Positions 40,001-52,000 of a stretch of 64,000 bases of DNA are shown here, piece by piece. Origin of the DNA: Muricea muricata (taxonomy: Eukaryota > Cnidaria > Anthozoa > Malacalcyonacea > Plexauridae); the NCBI GenBank assembly GCA_963855995.1, contig OY979729.1:8512115-8576114 (forward strand). Reading direction: 5' to 3'. The notes beneath the pieces were generated by a model. That model made no database searches. It was not told where the DNA came from and saw only the letters and a program-made list of their open reading frames with translations. The position numbers and the translations under genes are program-made. Within the stretch, counting starts at the first letter, position 1. Every line of letters starts with the position of its first letter.

Positions 40001-43000
40001 TTCTCCCTTTCACTGAGAGTTGTTCAACTTTAAAGACTTGAAACGACCAAAATTACCTTAGATTCAAAAACTGTACTGAAATTTGAAGTCCCCAAAATAT
40101 GTACATTGTATTATATTCATTCATTCAGTTAATCACATTAATGTGTAAGATTAATCACATTAAATCATAAAATGCAATATTATTAGACGGAGTTTTGTCT
40201 TAGTGTAATAAAAAAAGTGGTTTTTTTATTTGCCAACAAAAATTCAAAATGACAATCCAATCCAATTCAATGCTCAGTTAATCATGACCATCCGTGCTTC
40301 CGTACAGATTTTTGTATTTGTTATTGATTTATTTTGTGCTTGCAACCATTCCTTTTTAGATGTGTGCAAAATTTGCAAGTGTAGGAATTGCCCAAAACGG
40401 CTTGACGCTGCGCCTGAAGTCCAGATTTTTCGAGATTTCGCTTATTTTATACTTTTTTATTTAGGAAAATTTCTAATTTTGCCTCTACACTCTCTCATGC
40501 CAACTGTGAACCAGCGCCAGGTACAGTAGAGCCATGTGTTCGACATACAAATTCCAAGTGTCGCCTAGTGTTGGCCAGGGACGTAGCCAGGGGGGGGGGG
40601 GGAGCCGAGGGAGCCGCGGCTCCCCCCTTTCGTTAATAGATAGGTTTAGCAAAGACGACACAACACCATGACAACGCCAAAGCGAGGTAAAAACGATGTG
40701 GAAATGCCGTGAGCAAATCTGAAGATGGGCAATCACGGCATTTTACGTCGCATTGACGTCACGTCTCTTTGCTAAACCTCCCTAGTACTTAACGCGATAG
40801 GCGCGTCAAACCTATCACAATTATTAGTATCTGCAGGGCCTCCCCCCCCCTTTGAAAGTTCTGGCTACGTCCCTGGTCTGTGCATGGTTAGTTAATTAAG
40901 AAACGGATATGGGAAACTAGCTGACATCACCTGAAGTATTTGCAGTCATTTCGACATATTTTTTATTTCGCTATACTTTCCGATTTCCAACTGTAATGTT
41001 GAAGCTTTAAATGATTTTATTGTCTTACAAACATACCCATGCCCATGCTTTGTTTCTGTTTGTTATTGGCCACGAAAATGGCGGCCGAAAAACTATAATC
41101 GTTGATTAAACTAAGATTTGAGATGCTTTTTGTTTGAATTGACTGGGAATAGTTTGGAATATTTCAAAATATGGCGTAGTCAAATTTATTTGTTTTGAAT
41201 TAAAATGTTCAGCTGTAATATTGCTAAATATGCAGTTATTTGAGCATTTGTTGATGTCATAGTTTGCAACCAGGTTGTCACGCCATCATCATGCTGAAAA
41301 CATCACACGCGACCACGAGTTTCCTATCCACTTCTTCAACTATCCATGGTGTGGGGAAGTCATTCAATTTATAGTTTCAGATTTTTTAGGAAGAAGGGTA
41401 TATGCATGTTGTATCAGAAACGTTTTAATGAACTTTAGTGATCCGAAGCAGTACCACTTTATCTGGAACATCTGGCAATATTTTTTTCTCACAAAACTTA
41501 TTTTTTTCACTTAAGGTTTAAAAAGCCACTTTTTGAAGTACCTCAAAAACTTGTTTGAAACAGGTTTTGGGCAGATATTGCCAAAATATTGAGCGCGTTT
41601 TATAAGATTTCAGACGATAAGGTTTAAGACATTTCAAAAAAAGAAGTTTCAAAAAAAATATCAACAACATAACTGTTTGAAAATTTCTTCAAATATGTAT
41701 TTGTCCTCCAGATGCCCAGCCACAGTATAGCGGATAAACAGTAGGGCCACTAAGCAGTGCAACATGTCCCCCTATTTTTATGCAATTGACTTGTCAAAGT
41801 AATGGCGGAACTGCCAATTCTGTGTTTCTATTGGTCAGAAAAGGAAATTGACTGGTCAGACCTGCATAATGAACATGCGTAATGCGACATGCGTCGGGCA
41901 CCGACATCAGAGGCTCTGCCTCGAGTGGGCTTTCTGTTTATTTCCTATTCTGTGGCCTAGTGTGATGTCATGTGCAAAGTGTCTATGTCAGTCATTGGGT
42001 CTTAAATTGTACTATAAATGTATGGTTTTGTGCGCATTACATTACTATAATAAACTCATATTTCCCCTGCCGATGGGGATTTCGAGGGGTTTTTTGTTCC
42101 CAGGGTAGGGTGTGGATGAAGCCCTCTCGGACGGTGGTGAATTAGTTTATTATATTTCTAATCTGTTTAATGCTTCACGGTTGGGCTTGAGGGGGGGGGG
42201 GGGTGTGCTAAAATTGATTGATACGTTAGTTTGCGTCAATGTCTCAATTAGAGGCTGTGTATTTTCCCAGATATTCGAGAGACCTCGGCGCGGTGTGAGG
42301 AAAATTATTTTGTCTACTAGCATAGCCGAAACGAGGTAAGAGTGGGTATAAGCGTGATTGGTAGCCTGCGTCACAGACTTTATAATTGCACATATATGTA
42401 ATATCTGTATGTAATTATGTACAGACATACATATCTATATGTAATTATAGAGTCTGTGATGCAGGCTACAAGATTGGTAGTACTCATGAATAATTAGGCA
42501 AAACCATCATTAGTTGTGTCAAGAAAACAAAGGAAACAAAAGGCGATTATAGAGAGCATAATTATATACCATGCAATCGTCAAAGTTCTCCTTTTCATGT
42601 GTGTTATTGGTGGAGAGCGTATCACGTGAGATTGACGAAATTAGACTGTCTTCTTCGCATCAGCGCGCGAGGGAGACACTGCATTATTCACCGGTGAATA
42701 ACAAAAAAAAAATCGCGTGCGCTATCACGTGAACACGCGACCTTTGTACAGAATTGACATTGTGCATGTGCAGAGTTAAATTTAAAGTTTTTTAGAAAAT
42801 TAGTTACATTTTTCATGTATTTTCGTACGAAGTTCGCTGTATTTTTTCGTTTCTTTGACGATTAATATATATAAAAATATGGACCTCGGCTTTGCCGCGG
42901 GAAACATCGACAGTCTCGGGTCCACAACAGTTACTGTTTCCCTTGGTCTCAGTCGACAAGTTTGAATTGTTAAAAATTTGGCCTAACTATTGATGAATTC

Positions 43001-46000
43001 TACCAACCCTGTGTATCAACGCTGATTTCCGAGACCACGTTGCATCGCGATTCAAGATGGCATAGGTGTTGATAAAAGCCAATTGCTTTACTGTTTTCTA
43101 TTTTTACAGTATCACGATTGACGACGTTGTGTTTGTGGTTGATTGCGGGAAAACAAAGGAACAGGTGAGCCAACCTCGATTCCTGGGCCTTTTCTTGATT
43201 TGGGAAGGGAAAAGGCCCTGGCATCGGCTGGTCACATGACACCCAGAATATCTGGGTGTAAGGATATGTTAGTTTCTGTGGTCTCTGTGAGTGTTTGCAT
43301 AAATAATAAATCAGAGAAGTAATTTTTAACGTTCCGTGCAATACAGCTAGCTTTAAGGTAAATAACTTCCTATAAAAGCAACCTTCTACGGACTATAGCT
43401 GGCTCTACATCTTCGGCTGTATGTATGACACTACAATGCCCAATGAAATAAAGTAATATGTTAAACCTGGTAGAGTAAGTGCTTAGTAGGTATAGTACAG
43501 TTAAAACTTGTTTAGAAGATTGCTGTATAGGAGCTGATAACATGCATAAGTTGTCCCTAAACCTTCATCAAATTCCGATAATGAAGCATACGGATATTCT
43601 ACGTATATGACTTTATACGAAGAGTGTTAAGAGTCAGCCGAATAAGTGATTTAAAGCTACATAAACAAACTAAGCAAAGGGTTTAAATTATTTGAATGTC
43701 TCTTCAGTTGTATTTTATGAATAAATTATACTCTTAAATGATTTAATTTACAGTTTGAATGAGCCAATGGGATTACAAAATAGACCAGCCGATGCCAGGG
43801 CCTTTCCTTCCCTGATTTATGAAAAGGTCCTGGGATCGAGGTTGCAGGTGAGCGTAACCAGCCTGAAAACTACTCACAGTTTCCGGGGACATGCTCCCCC
43901 GAGAAATTTTGAAATGTAGACTACTGCAAATGCGATTTCGTGCATTTTTCGGGTGGGATTTTTCTGAAAAAATCTTAATTTTGACGATTACATGGTCAGT
44001 GCTCTCACAACTAATTTCCATATCCATAGTTCTATAGGGGCAGTGTAGTTAAGAATGAGGCAACAATAAACTTTTGAAAAGATGCATCCTCATTATGACT
44101 AATACCACCACCATAGAAACACCATAAATCTGAGGAAATTTCCTCAGATTGTGCACGAGAGCCCTGTACATGGTGCTTCTAAAACTCATTAATAATTTAT
44201 GAAGGAAATTCAAAAGAAATACATATTTAATTAGTGTTTTGAAACTAGAGGAAAAGTGTCTTAAAAGCAGATGGCGGATTTGAAATGTCTCAGGGGACAG
44301 CGGGGCTGATTAAGTATTCGTTTTCAAACTACTAGTAGTTTGAAATTTTTCAACGTACTAATAGTTTGAAATTTTTCAAGGTACTAGTACTTTGAATTGC
44401 ATAATGGGCCTGTCCCCTTTTACATGAAATTTTGAGAAAATTAAAAATAGGCAAAAATATCACCACAGCTTGAAAGTAAGATTGCCAAGTTCGGCTGTGA
44501 AATGTTGTAAAATGTAGAAAATATAGCCTTGCGAAGTTGGCGAATTTTGTATATATTTGTATTACGGGCGGAAAAGTGATAATCAGTTGATACTTTTGAT
44601 TATCATTTTCCTACGCGTAATACAAATGTATACAAAATTTGCAAGGCTATATTTTCTACAGTTTACAACATTTCACAACCAAAGTTCGCAACTTTGGTAA
44701 ACTTGGGACGCTCTTTCAAGCTATGGTGATATTTTTGCCTATTTCGATTTTTTCAAAATTTTGTCTGAAAGGGGAAAGGTCCATTGATGAGTTTGAGAAG
44801 TGGAACGAAGTCCTCGTACTTGAAATCCCGATAAAAGTTCTCTGTCTCGTATTTAAACTATTACATAAAAGGCATCACCTTTATCAATTTCACAATCGCA
44901 GCAATCTATACTTTTCTCGAGGGTGGTCCTTCAGGTAGTATACCAAACACGAGCGACAGCGTTTCATCGGGACATCCAAACGCCGAGAAGAGAGCTGAAA
45001 ATACGACGTTCAGCAGAGTACTTTTGACGAAATTCGTGGTGTTTGGATAGCCGATGAAACTCTGTCTCGAGTGCTTGATATAAAAATCGCACAAAAAGAA
45101 AGTTCCCCCCTAAATACATCAGAATAAATTCTAAACAAATGAATCGCTGTTAATCAAACCTAGAACTACTTGAACGTATGGTAGGTTGCTTAATGGTGTG
45201 TGAAGAATTGGGTCACACATGCGTGCAATAATGAGTTAAACCACACTGAATACAAAAATATCCGATTTCAAAATTAACATGCTGAATATGCTAGTGTGAT
45301 CCGTCTCATTCACCATTCATTGGTAAACACAAAATCGTAGTGCAATCGTGTAAAGCCGTTTAAATCATGCCCAGAATAGGTCCAATTAGTTCTAGGTTTG
45401 ATTAACAGCGATTCATTTGTTTAGAATTTATTCTGATGTATGTAGTGGGGAACTTTCTTTTTGTGCGGTGTTTATCTTCTAATTCTTAAACGAAACAAAA
45501 ACTACGGAGTAACAAGGCGAAGTAAATCGTAAAAATCTATTCTAATTACGGCTAGGATATCCTTCACGGTTATGATTTTCTTTGTTTTAATTGGATGAAT
45601 TACTAATGAGTTTGAGAACTTACTTTTTTAAATGGCCGACTCGTCATGATTTTTGATACATCTCGTTGTTAGATGTTGTTTTTGCTACTGTAGAACTTTG
45701 ACGTGGACAAGCAGCTTGCTACCCTAATGCCAGTTTGGATCAGCAAAGCTTCGTGTGAACAACGAAAGGGTCGTGCCGGAAGGTAATTGAGACAGTCTAG
45801 CTTCTTTGTAAGAACAAACGTAAGACGATCGAGGCCAAAATTGGAAGAAATTATCGGAACAAGTTAGGAGTAGAAGTTAAATTTGGTCTAGCAGCTAATT
45901 GAAAATAGCCGCTGTGCAGACACAACTTGTTTCATTTATTCTTGTTCGTTATGAAAGTCTGGTCCTCACTAGCGACACAAGCGCAAGCTAAAACAAAAGG

Positions 46001-49000
46001 CAAAACAAAGAAATTCAGTGAAGTAAAATCACAAGCATACGGCTACGAGCATAAGCTATGGTAGAACAAAAGCAAATTCAAAAGAAAATTCTTTCTGCTT
46101 TGTCTTCGTAAAGTGAGAAAAAATTATCCTTTGTTATGTTGCTTATGCTTATGTCGCTAGGAATACCGCTGGACTAGGCTCAGCGTATAATGTTAGTCAC
46201 TGAGCTGTAAACTACAGCTGGATAGAACTTCTGCCGTGCATAAATAAAGCCAATCGGGGGGGGGGGGGGGGGAGGGCATATTGGAGTGACTACCATTGAT
46301 CGGTTGAGTCTTACAGTTTCAGATTATCAGGAGTAGATGAGCATTTTCTAAATAATGACCTCTTTTTTCCAAAATGGCTCCTTCTGCGTTTTAAATTGAC
46401 CGCCTTTTGCAGAAGTAATGAGGTCACCGAAAGATGGCTGTCATAAGCCTCATTGTCAACATTTTGGGACGTTATAGAGAGCATTGGACAAGTTTGGGTA
46501 GAATCCCATCTCACTATGAAAGACTACAAAATTGACTAACCCGATTTATAAGGATGCCCTATCCTGTGATAATTTTTAGATCAGTATTATAAGCGGATCA
46601 GATGAGTGAGTTTGATCAAATGTCAAGCATCGAGGATTGCAAGTCGAGGGTCGTGGGTTACAAATCGAGGATCGTGTGTCAAAATCGAGGCAAAAACTTG
46701 CGACGCGGGAATTGCAACCCTCGAGCTTCCAGCTGCGAAACTCGACACTTGACATTTTCCCAGCAAATTCCATACAATCAGACACATATGGTTGCGACAG
46801 GCGGTCGAGCGACAAAACCTCTCTGGTATTAACTTTTTTTCTTTCAATTTCAGAGTCCAGGAAGGCTTCTGTTTCCATCTTTACACAGAGTTTCATTTTG
46901 AACAGTTGTCAGATTATCAGCAACCTGAAATTCTACGAACGCCGCTCGAGGAAATATGTCTGCAAGTCAAAGTACATACAGTTTGTTTTACAGTTGATTT
47001 ATAAAGCAGAAAGTCGTCGCAAACTTGTTTACATTGAGTAAATTCCATGATGGACTAAATTTTGACCTAGGCAAGAAGAATTGAGCGTAACGAAAAAGAT
47101 GGCGGATGTACATTTTACGACAATGTATCGCGATTAGAAATTGTTTCAAAAAGCAAATTGACCAGAGTTGCAAAAAAGCAACGGGTATGCGGGTATCACC
47201 CGTGAGGAAGGTTTGCAAAATGGGCAGTCAATGAGGAAGGTTTCATATCAACACACTACATAATGTATCCTAAACACTAACATAAAAAAAAATAATGGAT
47301 GATGGTCTATTGCAGAAAATCATGCCTTCTTTCTGAAAAGAATAGTGATTCATTCTCAAGATTCATTCTGATCTTCAGTTTGGAAAGCCCAACTTTACAA
47401 CATTTTGAGGAAGGTTTGCAAACTTTGAAAATTTTGCTCGGAGGAAGGTTGAACGCTTTTTGCAACCCTGAAATTGACGTCTTTTGAAATAGGAGGTTAT
47501 TTTCTCTGTTTTGTTGAAGTTTTATGACCTTGGCTGTTTTTCTTGGCATCTTTTTTCAGTCTTTTATGCTTGATGACCGCCATGCATTCTGGTAAAATAT
47601 ACATGCTGCGATCTTTCTCGTTGTGGTCAATAAAATCTATCAGATTAGTTAAAAAAAGCGTTTTAATAGTTAAAACTTGGCTGAATGTGGCTACGACGTG
47701 TTGTAAAATACGGAAAATATTGCCTACCGAAGTTTGTAAATTTTCTATATATTTGTATTACGCGCGGACAAGGGTACGACATATGAGTGAATTTAAGTGG
47801 TAGGCTTTTCCGAACGTTATGCATACATTTACAAATTTTGCAAACTTTACAACGGTATATTTTCCCTACTTTACAACATTTCTTAACCAAACTTTGCAAT
47901 TTTACTCATTTTAGGAGAATTTTAATGGAGTTGTCCACATAATCTGATTGATTTTCTAGCAATCTCAAACATAATTTGGTATTGCTGTCCTGTGTAGAAT
48001 TAAGCGGCAAAAAGTTTGAAGTTCTCCGCGGACGCGACGCGATTGTTTAGTTTTCAAAAGGAAATATCAATAGAAAGAGATTTTGCAAGATATAATGTAT
48101 GCATCAAAAATCTGAAATTACTCAAGTGCTTCCGGAGACTGGAGGGGAATAAAAAAGAATTATAGTTCAAGGACGTTGAAAATCGAAAACTCTCGTCCGG
48201 TTGTCTGTATGAGCCTTTACACTGTCTTGCAATGCTCATTCTGCTAGATGTATACGTGAACGAGTGAATTAATAAGAAATGTTCTGAGCGTGTGAAATGT
48301 ATGTTTTATATTGCTTGTCTGATGGTCGCTAACGCTTTTTTGCAGAGTTTGAAGCTGGGGATGGCGGAGTCATTTTTGCGTAAAGCTTTGGAACCTCCTT
48401 CAGAGAAAGCAATTGGACAAGCCATTCTTACATTGAGACAACTTGTAAGTATAGATATTGCTACAGCCTGCTTATGTATATAGCTCAGTTATAAGTTGCA
48501 TGTATGTTTGCGTGGTGATTATTAATTAAAGTATAGTTTTGTGGAAACACCATGTAAAATTAGTATCCGTATGCTCGGATCTTCATCTGTGCTAATAATA
48601 ATAATAATAACAATAATGCGATGATAAATGTCCGTGGTGTTTCCACAAAATTATACTTTGATAGCTCGGCAAGTGGAAACCTAAGGTGCAGGAGCGGACT
48701 GGTGGCAATTTTCCGGCTTCGCTCAGGAATAAAATCACTCTTGTGCAAGTGTACAAATCTACAGTTTTTACAGGGTTCTACTTTCCCATTTACCAGCCTA
48801 AATTTTGACTAAATCCCATTGTAGAAGTGCACAGATCCCACAGTCCTAGTGGCTGTTTTACTCAAATCTTAATCCCATTGTACAAGTGCACAAATCCCAT
48901 AGTCCTAGTGGCTGCATGTCGTAGTCAAATCTTAATCGCATTCCCACTTTCCATATAGTTTTTTGGCCAATGAGTCCCAGTACATAAAATCCCGTTGTCC

Positions 49001-52000
49001 CAGCAAAAAATAAGCAATTTCCAGCGCCTATTTTACCCCTTCAGGACTCTGTCTTTAAAATATTATTTTCTTTGCTAAAAGAAAATAATTTCTATTATAG
49101 TAAATGACATTAAGCGCGGAACGTCAACATAAACACGTTTCTACTGAGAGAAATAGTTTGTCGTTATTTGAAATCTGGTGAATTCCTGGTCCCCAATGTC
49201 ACAGAGCTTACAGAGGTTCAACTTCTCATTAATTATGCGCACCCCTGGCTTAGCCAGTGCCCTAAAACGAGACATTCTCCCCCCTGAAAATATTCATAAT
49301 GGTTGTTAAAAATGGCCAGGGGGAGAAGGTCCCTCCTTAGCCACTGGCTAAGCTATGAGAAGTTGAACCTCTGTTGGCTCTGGGCCAATGTTCTCCTGGC
49401 CTCGGAATGCCAAACCGCCTGGTAACCCTGCTAAGGTGTTCAAATTGTATGAAAAATGAAATTCTTCTTTTTAGAACGCGTTAGACTCTGACGAAAACCT
49501 TACCCCACTTGGCTACCATTTATCCCTCCTGCCTGTCCACCCGCGCATTGGCAAGATCATTCTTCTGGGTGCCATTATGTCGTGCTTGGACCCAGTCCTA
49601 ACAATTGCCGCAAGCTTGGGATTTCGAGATCCGTATGTTGTGCCTCTGGTATGAGTATAGGCATTATAGTTTTTCTACTATCATACTTGATGCAAGTTGT
49701 TGAAAGAACGTAAATCAAGCTCGTGGATAAAAAAGCATGACAGTCAATTTGTATCAAGCCTAAGCAAGTGCTACAAACCCCAGAATTCCAGCTAGTAAAG
49801 TGGCTGTGTTCTAGATTTTTTAGCCTGGTTCACACTTGCTGCAAGAAAAGGGGATGAATATGTGAATGAATATATGATCAAAGTAAAGTATAGGATAAAT
49901 ATTAGATTGCTTTCGCAATGGTATAGAATTCACAAAATCACATCGGCCAGAAGAAGTCATCTCCGATCCTTGCGGCAAGCTTGATATTCCGCTACCAAGT
50001 TTCGAAAGTCTTTGATTCACGTTTCCCTTGTTTAGAATACCCCCTTTATTAAAGCTTTTTATCCCCCCTTCTTTAAAAGGTTCACAGGTTAAGTGACACC
50101 ATACTATCGTTAAAGTTATGGTTATGTGCGGTGCTCCGAAAAACCTTCAATCAACATTGTCAGTTAATTTTTTGACAGCTGTTTTGCTCATCCTCTTCCT
50201 TTAAATCATGTAACCCCTACCCCCCCCCCCTTTTATAGCAAAGGACCCCCGTCTTGTCTTTTCGGGAGCATTTATCCCCTGGGGATGGAGTCACTGACCA
50301 CTCGCGACCTTGTTACGCCCAGTTTGTACATCCGATACAACACATCTTGTGGTGGTGTTTGTTCTCGTAGTCGTAGTCAAATTCAAAGCTTCCTGATATC
50401 GTTCTGAATAGTTACATATCGTCTTCCTGTCGTGTGTAGAACAAGGAAAGAGAGGCTGACGAATGCCGTCGACGAATGTCCCGTGGGAACCAAAGTGACC
50501 ACCTCACATTGTACCAAGCTTTTCGGGTAAGCGTTGAAGACGTGCAGAAAAATCTGCTTGCAGGTTGTCAATAGACCTGTCGCATGCGAGTTGAATGTCA
50601 AAACTTGTTGCCTACAGATCTAGACTTGCTGCAAGTTAGACCCCGTTTACACGGGATTCGCTGGTCACGACATCGAGTTCGGGTAGTTTGCGGTCATATT
50701 TACTCTCACCACTTTTTTCTGACTACTTGTTGTGAAATTATCGCATACAGGACATTGTTGTAAAACTATCGTAAGTGTAAGAGCCACTCTTGTCGTGGAA
50801 CTATTCAATTTGATTTCGCGACCATGCGGATACGGTACCGTGTAAACGGAGTCTTAGTTCAACTAGTTGTACAACTTTTCATTTCCAGGAATGGGAGTCA
50901 GCAGAAAGACGCGGCAACGGGAGTGATTTTTGCTGGGATAATTTTCTCTCTTATTCTCTTTTGAAGGTAAATAAACAGCGCTCATGAAGAATATCAAAGC
51001 TCCCTCCTGAATATTAATATGCCTAAATAAGTTTCAAGCTAACGATTTCTGATAGTCCATCATAGTGTGCAATGATTTTCACTATCGGCTGGGTGCGACA
51101 CATTTACTCCTCAGAATTTAACTAAGAGTCACATCAAAGTCAATCTTGATATGGTGTGGAAACTCGGCCAACGTCTTTGTTCTATCTTTTTGTTCGTGTT
51201 TGTGCTGACTTATGCACGGTGAAGACAATGAATTTTTGGTGTAATAAAGCAATCGTTCAATAGCGTTGCCTCGCCAAACCACTAAAACGTACTATTGAAA
51301 TATTAGTAAGCAAAATTTCTAAATATTTGTGTACGGTGAAGCAAACTCAACATGAAGTCGTAGCTCATTATAAGCGCTTTGAAGTTCGCCGGGGTTTCTA
51401 AACCATGTCTGGATTGACTATGCTTTCACAAAATTATAATTAATTTACCCTCGACCCATTCGCAGGCATTACCAGCCTAAATACAAGTGCGTTAGGCTTA
51501 CTCTTATCAGCTTCCTCCGTAGCTTAGTGGTCAGAGCGTTGCATCGGCATCACAAAGGCCTAGGTTTGATTTCTGCTGGAGGACTTGTAGTTGATGAGGA
51601 GTTTTTCTCAACTGTTCCCGGCTTTAATGTCGCGTTGTATATCAGTTCCACTCCTGTGTACTGCTGTCAACTCGGTTTGATTTTGATCAATTTCGGAACT
51701 TGTAAAATTATACACAGGCAAAAACGCACAAGTTGCAGCAAGTCTGTTGCAGGCTTGTCACGTGGCAGTCATCAAGTTGCAGGCTTGTTACCTGGCAGTC
51801 ATCAAGTTGCAGGCTTGTTGCCTGGCAGCCAACAAATCTGCTGCAAATTGTCAACAGGCTTGATGCAAGTTGATTCTCAAGACTTTTTATCCACAAGCTT
51901 GTTCCAAAAATTTGCAGCAAGTCTGCAAAAATCAAACTGCATCCAGTCTGATTTTCACGGACTTGATCGGTCCGGTACAATCCTAACTTGCACCAAGTCC

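Noticed and set aside
46597..46760. Possible minisatellite of ATCGAGGATCGTG words
   Set aside because: The words recur a few times at irregular spacing without a clear period.
51513..51583. Functional tRNA gene
   Set aside because: The acceptor ends pair, but the anticodon and T stems do not, and the B box is decayed.
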